This document shows, in pieces, positions 9,336-18,110 of a stretch of DNA of 64,000 nucleotides. Under the pieces are notes generated by a model that was given only the letters and a program-made list of their open reading frames with translations, had not been told where the DNA came from and made no database searches. Origin of the DNA: Paenibacillus endophyticus (GTDB lineage: Bacteria > Bacillota > Bacilli > Paenibacillales > Paenibacillaceae). The stretch's first letter is position 1. Every line of letters starts with the position of its first letter. The translations under genes and the position numbers were made by a program. Where the stretch lies: contig NZ_JACHXW010000012.1 of the NCBI RefSeq assembly GCF_014192395.1, positions 1-64,000 on the forward strand, written 5' to 3'.

Positions 9336-10805
9336 GTGAATGTCCTATATATACTCATGTTCTTATCTTTATGGACAATGGGTATCGTTTTTCTTCGTTA
9401 TAGCTTTAAACGTAATGTTTGGATTTCTTTTACCCTGATTACAGGGGGGATGGCGAGCTTTACCTTTTCCATACATTTAACGATTATGCCTTTTATTCTT
9501 CCTTATGAATGGCTAAATCCCTTCTGGAGCACCTTCGTCTTTCATCTCAGCGTATCGGCGATGACCATCTATTTCTACTTGTTTCCGCTTGCAACAAGTA
9601 TGGGCGGCTTATGGATGGGGGCTTTGCGATCTTCAAAAGTGAAGTGGTTACTAAGCGCGGTGTTAGCTCTGCCGGCATTCATCCTGCTGGCATTACATCT
9701 GGTTCGTGAGCCATGGAACAGCTTTGATATTCGTACATTTCGTTGGTGGAGCGGCGCCTATTTTTTTCTAGGTTACCTTTTCTATCATGCTGCTTATCTC
9801 CGTGAGAAGGACCATCTCTTAAAAAGAAACAAGAGAAGGGCAGCTTTTTTATTTTCGTTCGGTACGTTATGGGCTTTTGTTTCCGATTTTATCGGCTTCC
9901 GCAAGTTAACGCTGGAGGAATGGCATTTTACTTTGGAGAGTAACGGAGCGTGGCAGCTAAATGTGGTCATCATTTTGGGTCTCGTAGCAGTTATTATCTA
10001 TTATAGCGTCAAATACGGTTTTCTCGGCGTGAAACTTCGAATTGAGCGCGAGAAGCTGGATTCATCCATGCGCGCCTTAACGATGGGGGTATCTATTCTA
10101 AACCATTCCATTAAAAATGAAATTCAAAAAATCGATTACTTAACGGAAAAAACGCAGAGCTTTATACATAACGGACAGACTGAAAAGTCACTCCAATCCA
10201 TCGAGCAAATTCATGCAGTAACCGCCCATCTGCTGAGCATGGTCAACCAAATCAAGGATAAGGCAGATGATATTATCATTAATGAAATGCCTATTCAGCT
10301 TCAGCAGCTCTTCGCATCCGTTATCATGCCGATGCAGCCGCTATTCGATAGGCGTGCAGTTATCATTCAATTTCCCGATGGAAATAGTGGCATATTGAAT
10401 GGCGATTCCGTTCATATCAAGGAGGTATTGTCCAATTTGCTGCAGAATGCAGTCGATGCGATGGAAAACGAGGGAGGTATGATTATACTTCGGTCAATCA
10501 CGACCAAACGAAATTTCATCATCGAGGTTAAGGATAACGGATGCGGAATACCGAAGGAGCAGCTCTCCAAAATTTTCGAGCCTTTCTACACAACCAAAAA
10601 AAACACCAGCAATCATGGACTTGGGTTATCTTATTGCGCTGCGGTTATGCGAAAGCATGGCGGTATGTTATCGATTGCAGATACGGAAATCGGGGAGGGC
10701 ACGACTTTCCTGCTCCAATTCCCCATGAATCGCTATACTCCTATCGAACCTACTAACCCTAAAGTCGTCAACGTACTTGCTTCAACGCAAAAACCCGCAA
10801 CTTAA
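9336..10805 (+). CDS. Membrane sensor histidine kinase
   Basis: GTG 9336 is chosen because GTAGGAGGG immediately precedes it; the frame opens earlier at TTG 9282. The 489-residue protein begins with about seven membrane helices (to about residue 230) without a recognised extracellular domain, so it could sense a membrane or small-molecule signal. A short linker leads to a dimerisation helix with His257 in LNHSIKNEIQKI, a DHp variant of the HSIKNE type, and an HATPase_c domain with N367/N371 (SNLLQNAVDAM), DNGCGIP, and the GLGLSYC G2 box. The gene converges on, and overlaps by 3 bases, the response regulator on the opposite strand, its presumed partner. Confidence 0.85.
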   Translation: MNVLYILMFLSLWTMGIVFLRYSFKRNVWISFTLITGGMASFTFSIHLTIMPFILPYEWLNPFWSTFVFHLSVSAMTIYFYLFPLATSMGGLWMGALRSSKVKWLLSAVLALPAFILLALHLVREPWNSFDIRTFRWWSGAYFFLGYLFYHAAYLREKDHLLKRNKRRAAFLFSFGTLWAFVSDFIGFRKLTLEEWHFTLESNGAWQLNVVIILGLVAVIIYYSVKYGFLGVKLRIEREKLDSSMRALTMGVSILNHSIKNEIQKIDYLTEKTQSFIHNGQTEKSLQSIEQIHAVTAHLLSMVNQIKDKADDIIINEMPIQLQQLFASVIMPMQPLFDRRAVIIQFPDGNSGILNGDSVHIKEVLSNLLQNAVDAMENEGGMIILRSITTKRNFIIEVKDNGCGIPKEQLSKIFEPFYTTKKNTSNHGLGLSYCAAVMRKHGGMLSIADTEIGEGTTFLLQFPMNRYTPIEPTNPKVVNVLASTQKPAT

Positions 10806-11389
10806 TCACCGCGGAAATGAGTTAGTTTGTTTTTGATGCTTTTTAGTTGTGATTTGATCGTGTTGGTTGATTTATGGAGCTTATCCGATATTTGCTGTTT
10901 ACTAAGGCCTTCCTTGCGCAATTCAAAAACTTCACGTTCCATAGGCGATAATTCCATGAGTTGAATTTCACTTCGCATAATCCGTGCTGCGTCCGCATGA
11001 ATCGTAGAACGGTCTTGGTAGGCTTCACGGATGGCCCGAACAATATCCTTGTAGCTTTGCTTCGTAATGTAATTAAGAGCGCCAATCTGGAATGATTTCA
11101 TAATAATCTCACGTTCGGTTAAGGATGTCAGCATGATGACCTTTACTGTATCCGTGTCGATACGCGAGAAAATTTCCTTCATGGCATCTAAGCCATCTAG
11201 ATTATTGCCAGTTAAATTAATATCCATCAAAATAATATCAATTGATTCCCGAAGTGCCGTGTCTACAGCAGACTCCCTTGTGGAAACTACGGCAACGACC
11301 TCAATATCCAGTTCTTCTGCCAAATCCGAGCTCAAGTTCTGCTGCCAAAACGGATCATCTTCTACAAGCATAACGCGTATGCGGCTCAT
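10802..11389 (-). CDS. NarL/LuxR-type response regulator
   Basis: Start at ATG 11389 (MSRIRVMLVEDD) because GGAGGGG lies seven bases upstream; a longer reading frame reaches 11419 without one. The 195-residue protein has a receiver domain with acidic pair D11/D12, phospho-acceptor D56 (ILMDINLTG) and a K in TKQ, then a LuxR-type HTH (LSPMEREVFELRKEGLSKQQISDKLHKSTNTIKSQL region, about 135-190). It is tail-to-tail with the sensor kinase. Two 19-bp palindromes sit 70-122 bases upstream of its start and a third identical copy lies at 48204; they are the best candidates for its binding site (inference). Confidence 0.88.
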   Translation of the reverse strand: MSRIRVMLVEDDPFWQQNLSSDLAEELDIEVVAVVSTRESAVDTALRESIDIILMDINLTGNNLDGLDAMKEIFSRIDTDTVKVIMLTSLTEREIIMKSFQIGALNYITKQSYKDIVRAIREAYQDRSTIHADAARIMRSEIQLMELSPMEREVFELRKEGLSKQQISDKLHKSTNTIKSQLKSIKNKLTHFRGD

Positions 11390-11458
11390 GTAAATCCCCT
11401 CCAACTGCAGTAGCTGCATTTCAGTATTAGTATAACAAACTATAAATTGATGCGGCTA

Positions 11459-11477
11459 GGGTGAACTTTTTTCACCC
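11459..11477. promoter_or_regulatory. Operator-like palindrome, copy 1
   Basis: GGGTGAACTTTTTTCACCC has perfect arms GGGTGAA/TTCACCC. Its reverse complement differs from copies 2 and 3 at one base. It lies between the response regulator and the divergent short ORFs. Confidence 0.6.
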
Positions 11478-11492
11478 TGTTCCGTATGCCTG

Positions 11493-11511
11493 GGGTGAAA
11501 AAAGTTCATCC
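11493..11511. promoter_or_regulatory. Operator-like palindrome, copy 2
   Basis: GGGTGAAAAAAGTTCATCC, identical to the copy at 48204-48222 and extended by one more matching base on each side. A TATACT hexamer follows 25 bases later (11536-11541), so it could act as an activator site for the rightward transcript. Confidence 0.65.
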
Positions 11512-11563
11512 TGCACAGATGAGCGAATTAAAAGATATACTTCGAAATATAAGAGGTGAGCGG

Positions 11564-11605
11564 ATGAGTCTTACTCTTACCATGCCTTACATTTCGAGGA
11601 GATGA
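11564..11605 (+). CDS. Possible 13-residue leader peptide
   Basis: ATG 11564 is preceded by AGAGGTGA and encodes MSLTLTMPYISRR. Its TGA stop overlaps an ATG (ATGA) and sits just before the ribosome binding site of the next ORF, a layout that suits translational coupling. It might be a leader, a secreted signal or chance; only the spacing and Shine-Dalgarno sequence support it. Confidence 0.3.
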   Translation: MSLTLTMPYISRR

Positions 11606-11610
11606 CCAAG

Positions 11611-11841
11611 ATGAACATCATAAATGCAATCCATTCAGAATTAAAATGGGACTTTACTAAAGCAGTCCCCTTTCTAACATACATGCTGCGTAAGCTTACA
11701 GCCTATAATAGAAGAACGTTTATTGGGCATAACACCCATGATAAACGATCGGTTCTTTCATCCACTGCTTCGAGAGCATCTGACTCCATAATCAATTCGG
11801 CTTCCATCAGACTCATTATTGACGAATGGCTAAATCAATAG
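11611..11841 (+). CDS. Small hypothetical protein downstream of the operator pair
   Basis: The frame opens at ATG 11602, but GAGGAG abuts that codon and is nine bases before ATG 11611, which I prefer; the product is 76 residues. It is basic in the middle (RKLTAYNRRTFIGH) and ends with a hydrophobic/acidic stretch (SIRLIIDEWLNQ). No signal peptide and no known domain. It lies about 100 bases after the operator-like palindromes, divergent from the response regulator, and is followed by a terminator, so it is the nearest candidate target of that regulator. Confidence 0.5.
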   Translation: MNIINAIHSELKWDFTKAVPFLTYMLRKLTAYNRRTFIGHNTHDKRSVLSSTASRASDSIINSASIRLIIDEWLNQ

Positions 11842-11938
11842 AAAAACGAGGAGCAAGCCTAAAGTGAAGAGTTGGCTATTCCAACTCGTCATCTGTTAGA
11901 AAAGCAATGATAACGCACCTGAATATCGTGAATGATAA

Positions 11939-11982
11939 CAAGCAGCTCCGTTCATCATGTGAACATGGGCTGCTTCTTTTTG
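11939..11982 (+). terminator. Terminator
   Basis: AAGCAGC/GCTGCTT stem with an imperfect inner hairpin and CTTTTT tail; ends the transcript of the small gene. Confidence 0.6.
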
Positions 11983-12138
11983 ACATGTACAAACTCATTC
12001 AAATACGTCATTATATACGGGTACTTAATTAGGCGCTTCTTGTTTCATCATGCATTAATAAAGGACATAGATTCACTAAGCTCGCTCGATGGTAAGAAGA
12101 ATGCATGAGATTTAAAGGTATGGAGAGGGGCAATTGAG

Positions 12139-12846
12139 ATGGACTGGTTATTTATTGTGGTATATGGCGTACTTATTGGCATCGTGGTAGAAATCGCTGC
12201 TGCACTGCTTATTATGACGGGCCTTGATCATAAAATTGCCCGATTTCAAGCCGTTTCCATGCTCACAGCAACTGGATTTACGACCAAAGAATCAGAGCTG
12301 GTTCTGCGCCATCCTTTCCGAAGACGGATTGCAATTTTCTTAATTGTGTTCGGCGTGTTTTCGTTCGCGGTTATCATTTCCTCGCTAAGCAATATTCTTG
12401 CACAGAGCTTTCGTGTCTATCAGCTCGGCATGGTAACAGCTGCGCTTGCAATTGTTCTTCTTTTTCTAAAGAATAAACGTATTGCAGCCTATTTAACGCA
12501 AAAAACAGAGCATCAATTAGAAAAAGTATTCGAGCTTCATGAGCTTCCTGTTCATGAAGTGCTCTATATCGATGAAAAGCGTGACATTTTCACGGAAGTC
12601 ATTATTCATGGGAATTCCACTTTTAATGGGCGGCAATTGGTGAGCATTATGCAAGAAACTAATGATCTTAACATCCTATTTATTCTAAGGGAAAATAAAA
12701 AGCTGCGGAAGTGCGATATAAAAATCAAAGCAGGCGATCATTTATATGTCTATGGGGACAAGCAGGAAATTGAGAACCTTTTCGAAGCGGAACTTGAAAA
12801 CAAACAGAGGAGAATCGAGAAAGAAGACGAAATAGTCACATTGTAA
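12139..12846 (+). CDS. Membrane protein with C-terminal TrkA_C (RCK_C) domain
   Basis: The 235-residue protein has membrane helices near 5-30, 66-90 and 95-110, separated by a conserved loop with SMLTATGFTTKESE, and a cytoplasmic C-terminal TrkA_C fold (EVLYIDEKRDIFTEVIIHGNS, KAGDHLYVYGDKQEIENL). TrkA_C modules bind nucleotides such as c-di-AMP or other ligands and regulate cation transport. The association with c-di-AMP is family knowledge, not visible here, although a diadenylate cyclase gene occurs elsewhere in the window. GGAGAGGGG precedes the ATG. It may be the regulatory or whole unit of a small cation transport protein. Confidence 0.7.
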   Translation: MDWLFIVVYGVLIGIVVEIAAALLIMTGLDHKIARFQAVSMLTATGFTTKESELVLRHPFRRRIAIFLIVFGVFSFAVIISSLSNILAQSFRVYQLGMVTAALAIVLLFLKNKRIAAYLTQKTEHQLEKVFELHELPVHEVLYIDEKRDIFTEVIIHGNSTFNGRQLVSIMQETNDLNILFILRENKKLRKCDIKIKAGDHLYVYGDKQEIENLFEAELENKQRRIEKEDEIVTL

Positions 12847-13010
12847 AAGGGTGATGGCGTCCCGTTCGTATGCCCAATTGGATAACTTCACCATATTTTC
12901 TCTCGATTATCTGTTGAAATTCCTCTCAATTCTGTGTTGAAGTAGTATACTAGGAACTAGTAGAGAATGATGCAAAAAAATAAGGAAAAATCGCGATTGG
13001 AGGCGTTATA

Positions 13011-15647
13011 TTGCAACATTTTGTCAATCAAACAGATTTTTACTCGCAAGCTTGCGCTTTAGCTCCAATTGGAATGGCTATGCTAACTTCAGAAGGCGCG
13101 TTTCTTTATGTGAATCAAACCGGATGTGAAATCATCGGGTATACGCAGTCTGAGCTTGCGCTTTTGAACCTAACGGATATGATTGGACGCGAAGAAGGGT
13201 TGGCATTAAAGCAGGATATGAATGAATCTATGTTTAATGGACATTCATTATTTGCTAAAGAGGTACTTTTCATTGAGAAAAACGGCAATGCCAAATGGAT
13301 GGATTTGAAGCTGACTTTCATTCGTGATGATAACAAGCATGAAACTCCTTTTTTCATTGCATATATGACTGATATAACCGATAAAAAGGCAAATGAGCTG
13401 GAATGGCTTGCCATCAAAGAAGATTATGATTTAATTACTGGGAATGTACTGGATCTCATTTCTTATATCACGCCTGATGGCATAACCCGCTACATTTCGC
13501 CATCTGTGCGTGACTTGCTCGGATACGAGCCGAAAGAGCTGATTGGTAAAACGAATTTCGAGCTTTACCATCCGGATGATTTTGAAATGCTGAAATCCTC
13601 ACCTTTATCGGATCCAGACGTGCTGACATACAGGGTTCGTCATCAAGATGGCCGATATCTATGGTTTGAGACGACGTACAAAGCCGTAAAGGATGAATCA
13701 GGCAACGTTCAGAAGCTCATCGGTATTGGCCGAGATATTACCAATCGCAAAAATCATGAAGATAGCTTGGCAGCCGCACAAAATATCGCCATGCTTGGCA
13801 GCTGGGAATGGGACATTGCGAAGCAACTGTTTACGATGTCCGAGCATTGCTATAAAATATTCAACTTGGATACGAAGCAACCTGTACAAAAGGATGAGCT
13901 GATCTCACTTATTCATCCCGACGATCAGAATAAATATAGAACGGCTTTCAATGATGCTTTGGAAGGATTGCCTTTCAATCACGAATTCCGGCATTTGCAG
14001 GCTGATGGGAAAATTAAATTTTTGAATATACGTGTCGCAGTCAACTTTGACGACAATGGGAATCCGGTTAAAATGCTGGGTACAACACAGGATATAAGCG
14101 ACCGAAAGAGAATAGAGCTGAATCTGGAAGAAAGCGTGCAGCGGTACACATCCCTGAAAAAATATAATCATGATGCCATCATTTCCATAGATCTGAACGG
14201 AAACATTATAAATGGCAACCCGGTTGCAGAGCAGTTGACTGGATATCCAGTTAAACAGCTGATTGGATTGAGCATTTCCACCGTAATCGGTATGGAAAAT
14301 TATAAATCGTTGCTTTCCGATAATAAGGATTATACGATCGTTGAACGAAGCATAGACAAGATCAGCCACAGCAGTGGGCATTCTGTTGAAGTATTAGCAA
14401 CAGTTGCGCCAATTATTGTCAATAAAGGGCTGGTAGGCTATTACCTTATCATGAAGGATATTACAGAACAGAAGAATCTGCTCATTGCAAAAGAAACAGC
14501 CGAAAAAATGAACAAAGCCAAAAGTGAATTTCTAGCGATGATGAGCCATGAAATTCGTACCCCAATGAACGGGGTCATTGGTATGACTGACTTATTGCTT
14601 CAGACGACGGAGCTTGATGAGCAGCAGCTGGAGTATGTCTCTATCATTAGCAAAAGCGGCGAAACATTGCTCAGGCTTATCAATGATATTCTGGACCTGT
14701 CCAAAATAGAGTCAGGCAAGACTGAGCTGCAAGTCGAGCCTTTTCAAATAAGAGAATGCATTGCCGAAACGCTTGATCTGCTTACGCATAAGGCACTAGA
14801 GAAAAATTTGGAGCTAATCATTAACGTAAATCCAAATGTTCCTGAACTCGTAATCGGCGATTCTAATCGAATGAGACAGGTTTTGATTAATTTAATTGGC
14901 AATGCCATTAAGTTCACCTATTCTGGCGGCGTTACCATTACTGTTCAGTGCTTATCTTCTGATTTCAACCAGGTGCGATGTCAATTTACGGTGTCAGATA
15001 CAGGAATCGGTATTCCGCTAGCAAGACATCATCAATTATTTGACCCTTTCTACCAACTAGAACATTTCATGACTCGGAAACAGGAGGGCAGCGGGCTTGG
15101 ACTCGCCATTAGCAAACGGCTTGTTGAGCTTATGCATGGGGAGATATGGGTGGAGTCCGCTGAAGAAAAAGGGGCTACTTTTCATTTTACAGTTGTACTT
15201 CAGGTTGAAAATAACCATGCTGTTTTACATCCAGACAGCAAAAACAACATAGTCGAATCCGAGCTGCACTCCATTAAGGTGTTAATAGCCGAAGATAATG
15301 AAGTGAACCAGCTTGTGTTGACAAGGATGCTTGATAAATTGGGGATCGTTTCGGTAAAAACCGCTTTAAACGGGAATGAGGTTATTCAAGCGGCTGCCTA
15401 TGAGACTTTCGATATCATTTTCATGGACATTGAGATGCCTGAGATGAATGGCGTTGAAGCGACCCGTGTACTGAAGGAGACGTTAGAGTCTAAGAAGTGT
15501 CCTTATATCATTGCTGTTACTGCCAACGCGTTATTAGGAGATCGGGAGAAATATCTGCAAACGGGAATGGATGATTACATCAGCAAGCCGCTTACAATTG
15601 ATAGCATCTCTGAAGCACTAAAGAAGTTCAACACGATACGGACATAA
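13011..15647 (+). CDS. Hybrid sensor histidine kinase with four PAS domains
   Basis: TTG 13011 follows GGAGG at seven bases. The 878-residue soluble protein has no membrane segment, so it senses a cytoplasmic cue. PAS domains start near residues 10, 140, 255 and 375, two with PAC motifs (VQKLIGIGRDITNRK, VKMLGTTQDISDRK). The HisKA domain has His513 in MMSHEIRTPMNG; the HATPase domain has MRQVLINLIGNAIKFT, DTGIGIP and GSGLGLAISKRL. A C-terminal receiver carries the phospho-acceptor D806 (FMDIEMPEMNG) and the Lys of SKPLT. No output regulator lies beside it, so phosphate must pass to a partner elsewhere. Confidence 0.92.
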   Translation: MQHFVNQTDFYSQACALAPIGMAMLTSEGAFLYVNQTGCEIIGYTQSELALLNLTDMIGREEGLALKQDMNESMFNGHSLFAKEVLFIEKNGNAKWMDLKLTFIRDDNKHETPFFIAYMTDITDKKANELEWLAIKEDYDLITGNVLDLISYITPDGITRYISPSVRDLLGYEPKELIGKTNFELYHPDDFEMLKSSPLSDPDVLTYRVRHQDGRYLWFETTYKAVKDESGNVQKLIGIGRDITNRKNHEDSLAAAQNIAMLGSWEWDIAKQLFTMSEHCYKIFNLDTKQPVQKDELISLIHPDDQNKYRTAFNDALEGLPFNHEFRHLQADGKIKFLNIRVAVNFDDNGNPVKMLGTTQDISDRKRIELNLEESVQRYTSLKKYNHDAIISIDLNGNIINGNPVAEQLTGYPVKQLIGLSISTVIGMENYKSLLSDNKDYTIVERSIDKISHSSGHSVEVLATVAPIIVNKGLVGYYLIMKDITEQKNLLIAKETAEKMNKAKSEFLAMMSHEIRTPMNGVIGMTDLLLQTTELDEQQLEYVSIISKSGETLLRLINDILDLSKIESGKTELQVEPFQIRECIAETLDLLTHKALEKNLELIINVNPNVPELVIGDSNRMRQVLINLIGNAIKFTYSGGVTITVQCLSSDFNQVRCQFTVSDTGIGIPLARHHQLFDPFYQLEHFMTRKQEGSGLGLAISKRLVELMHGEIWVESAEEKGATFHFTVVLQVENNHAVLHPDSKNNIVESELHSIKVLIAEDNEVNQLVLTRMLDKLGIVSVKTALNGNEVIQAAAYETFDIIFMDIEMPEMNGVEATRVLKETLESKKCPYIIAVTANALLGDREKYLQTGMDDYISKPLTIDSISEALKKFNTIRT

Positions 15648-15664
15648 CAGCTTTATCATTCATA

Positions 15665-15696
15665 AGAAGGCTCCTAGCGGGTGAGCCTTCTTTCTT
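15665..15696 (+). terminator. Terminator after hybrid kinase
   Basis: AGAAGGCTC/GAGCCTTCT stem followed by TTCTT. Confidence 0.65.
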
Positions 15697-15930
15697 ACTT
15701 TCTTGCTGATTGCAGCTTCCTACCGTGCTTGTTCCTAATGAGTGTGATCACAAATAAGCAGGGGACTAGCAAATATAAATCCTAAACCGATATTCGCATA
15801 TATGCTGGTTAATAAACGGATATGTTCTAAATCCTTGATTAGGCATTCAGCGACAACAAACAAGCCCAGAATCGTAATAAGGCTGTATGATACAATAATA
15901 GTAAGCATTTTACAGAAGGAGTATGAACCG

Positions 15931-17037
15931 ATGAGTAATGGTACAACAACGCTGGCTGTTGCTTTTGAAAAGGCAGCTTATCCGCTTGGCGGTCACGGCA
16001 AAAGAAACGCGGATGTTTTGAAAGAAGCTTTTAGGGAGATTGAGGGCAGCCTCGTTAGCGATATGTATGGAAAAGGCAGCGTCATTGAGGATTTCCAGCA
16101 GCAAATGGCTGAGCAACTTGGCATGGAATCTGCTGTGTTTTTCCCGAGCGGGACGATGGCACAGCAGATTGCGCTTAGAATCTGGAGCGACGAGGCAGGC
16201 ATTAGACGGGTGGCCTATCATCCGCTATGCCATTTGGAGATCCATGAGGAGGATGGTCTAAAGGAGCTTCATCATATCGAGTGCGTCCTGCTAGCGGATG
16301 CTAATCGGCTGATTACCCTTGCGGACATCAAAGACATGCAAGACGAAATATCATGCCTGCTCCTTGAGCTTCCGCAGCGAGAAATTGGCGGGGAGCTGCC
16401 GTCCTTTGACGAACTTGCAGCTATATCCGCATACTGCCGATCCAACCAAATAAAGCTTCATCTCGACGGAGCAAGATTGTTTGAAATTACGCCGTATTAT
16501 CAGAAATCAGCCTCCGAAATTTGCGCTTTGTTTGATAGCGTGTATGTGTCTTTTTATAAAGGAATCGGGGGAATCGCTGGCGCTATTCTTGCAGGAAGCA
16601 GCAGCTTTACCGAAAAGTCGAAAGTATGGAAAAGACGTCATGGCGGCGATCTTATCAGCCTCTATCCTTATATTGTCAGCTCGAATTACTATTTCCAGAA
16701 AAGAATCAGGAAGATGACACAATATTATGATGGTGCCAAAGAGCTCGCGATGCTGTTTAATCAATGCACAAAAGCCGTAACCAAGCCGGGCATGCCTCAG
16801 TCCAATATGTTTCACGTTCATTTCGGAGTAAGCAAGGCCGTGCTCGAGCCTATTCTCATTGGTATATACGAGGCGACTGGCGTCGGGCTTATCCATGCGC
16901 TTCGCGAATTAGGGGAGAAGAGCTGTTACTGCGAGATCAGTATCGGAGATCGGTACGCTGAAGCGCCTTTAGCACAAGTGAAAGCTGCCATGCAAATGCT
17001 CGATCAACAGCTTTCGAACGTGGACAATGTGGAATAG
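15931..17037 (+). CDS. Threonine aldolase-family PLP enzyme
   Basis: ATG 15931 has AAGGAG nine bases upstream; the longer frame from 15802 lacks one. The 368-residue fold-type I PLP enzyme shows the beta-eliminating lyase/threonine aldolase pattern: FPSGTMAQQ, LHLDGARLFE (pyridine-nitrogen aspartate) and SFYKGIGG with the PLP lysine at about 210. Low-specificity L-threonine aldolases cleave threonine or allo-threonine to glycine and acetaldehyde. It precedes the LysR and metE genes by a short gap and so may share one-carbon/methionine context, but no common promoter is proven. Confidence 0.82.
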   Translation: MSNGTTTLAVAFEKAAYPLGGHGKRNADVLKEAFREIEGSLVSDMYGKGSVIEDFQQQMAEQLGMESAVFFPSGTMAQQIALRIWSDEAGIRRVAYHPLCHLEIHEEDGLKELHHIECVLLADANRLITLADIKDMQDEISCLLLELPQREIGGELPSFDELAAISAYCRSNQIKLHLDGARLFEITPYYQKSASEICALFDSVYVSFYKGIGGIAGAILAGSSSFTEKSKVWKRRHGGDLISLYPYIVSSNYYFQKRIRKMTQYYDGAKELAMLFNQCTKAVTKPGMPQSNMFHVHFGVSKAVLEPILIGIYEATGVGLIHALRELGEKSCYCEISIGDRYAEAPLAQVKAAMQMLDQQLSNVDNVE

Positions 17038-17100
17038 AGCCATACCATCTCGCAGCATCAGCCTAATGAGCCTTCATTTCTAATTGAGAGGAGCAAGCCC

Positions 17101-18003
17101 TTGACGTTACAGCAATTAAAATATGTGATCGAGGTCGCCAACCGCGGCTCGATCAACGAAGCCGCCAAGCGCCTGTTTATTTCGCAGCCCAGCCTATCCA
17201 ACGCCATAAAGGATCTCGAGGAAGAGCTGCAGCTCGATATTTTTGACCGATCGAACAAGGGAATCACCTTGTCCAAGGAAGGCGTGGAATTTTTAAGCTA
17301 TGCCAGGCAAGTTGTCGAACAAGCGGAACTGCTGGAAAGCCGTTATTTTAACGCAAAGCCCTCGCCGCAGCATTTCTCGGTGTCCACGCAGCATTACGCA
17401 TTTGCGGTTAACGCGTTCGTTAGCTTAATCAGAGAATACGGCCATGATGAGTATGAATTGACGCTGCGCGAGACAAAAACCTACGAAATTATTGAGGATG
17501 TCAAAAGCATGCGCAGCGAAATCGGTATTTTATATTTGAATGAGTTCAACGGGAAGGTCATAAACAAGCTGCTCAAAACGGCAAATTTGCAATTTACCAG
17601 CTTATTTCAAGCCAAGCCTCATATTTTTATCAGCATCAAAAATCCGCTTGCCCAGCAATCCATGGTTACGATCGAGCAGCTGCAGGATTATCCATATCTT
17701 TCCTTTGACCAAGGCGAATACAATTCCTTTCATTTCTCGGAGGAAATCCTCAGTACGATTTCGCATAAGAAAAGCATTCGCGTGAATGACCGGGCTACGC
17801 TCTTTAATTTACTGATCGGCTTGAACGGGTATACCATATCAACAGGCGTGCTAAGCAAAGACCTGAACGGAAACGAAATTATTCCCGTGCCATTGGACTG
17901 CGAAGAGACGATTAACGTGGGGTGGATTTCCCAGAAAAACGCGGCTCTCTCCAAGCTTGGCGCTGCTTATATTGATGCGCTAATTACGGCTACCTCCAAC
18001 TAA
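17101..18003 (+). CDS. LysR-family regulator, likely of methionine synthesis
   Basis: TTG 17101 follows GAGAGGAG. The 300-residue protein has the N-terminal LysR winged helix (LQQLKYVIEVANRGSINEAAKRLFISQPSLSNAI) and a LysR substrate-binding domain to the end. The closest family resemblance that I can argue is the MtaR/MetR group of Firmicutes, which recognises MET boxes with TATAGT half-sites; such half-sites occur directly downstream in front of metE. The effector in that group is thought to be homocysteine-related. Assignment to this group is inference from context and the N-terminal pattern. Confidence 0.85.
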   Translation: MTLQQLKYVIEVANRGSINEAAKRLFISQPSLSNAIKDLEEELQLDIFDRSNKGITLSKEGVEFLSYARQVVEQAELLESRYFNAKPSPQHFSVSTQHYAFAVNAFVSLIREYGHDEYELTLRETKTYEIIEDVKSMRSEIGILYLNEFNGKVINKLLKTANLQFTSLFQAKPHIFISIKNPLAQQSMVTIEQLQDYPYLSFDQGEYNSFHFSEEILSTISHKKSIRVNDRATLFNLLIGLNGYTISTGVLSKDLNGNEIIPVPLDCEETINVGWISQKNAALSKLGAAYIDALITATSN

Positions 18004-18011
18004 TACTCTGG

Positions 18012-18061
18012 TATAGCTAACGGCTATAACTAGATATAGTTTAATACAGTTACACTATATC
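18012..18061 (+). promoter_or_regulatory. MET-box-like inverted repeats before metE
   Basis: Two inverted repeats lie in the 107-base gap: TATAGC-5-GCTATA (18012-18028) and GATATAGT-13-ACTATATC (18033-18061). The half-sites resemble the TATAGT/ACTATA boxes described for LysR-type methionine regulators of Streptococcaceae. The gap is too short for an S-box riboswitch. Confidence 0.55.
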
Positions 18062-18110
18062 CACTCAACCATGTTATCTTTCTAGTAACAAGTTGCAGAG
18101 GAGCTTTCAC

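Noticed and set aside
18004..18110. S-box or T-box riboswitch before metE
   Set aside because: The gap is only 107 bases and shows inverted repeats typical of a protein operator, with no terminator or T-box sequence.
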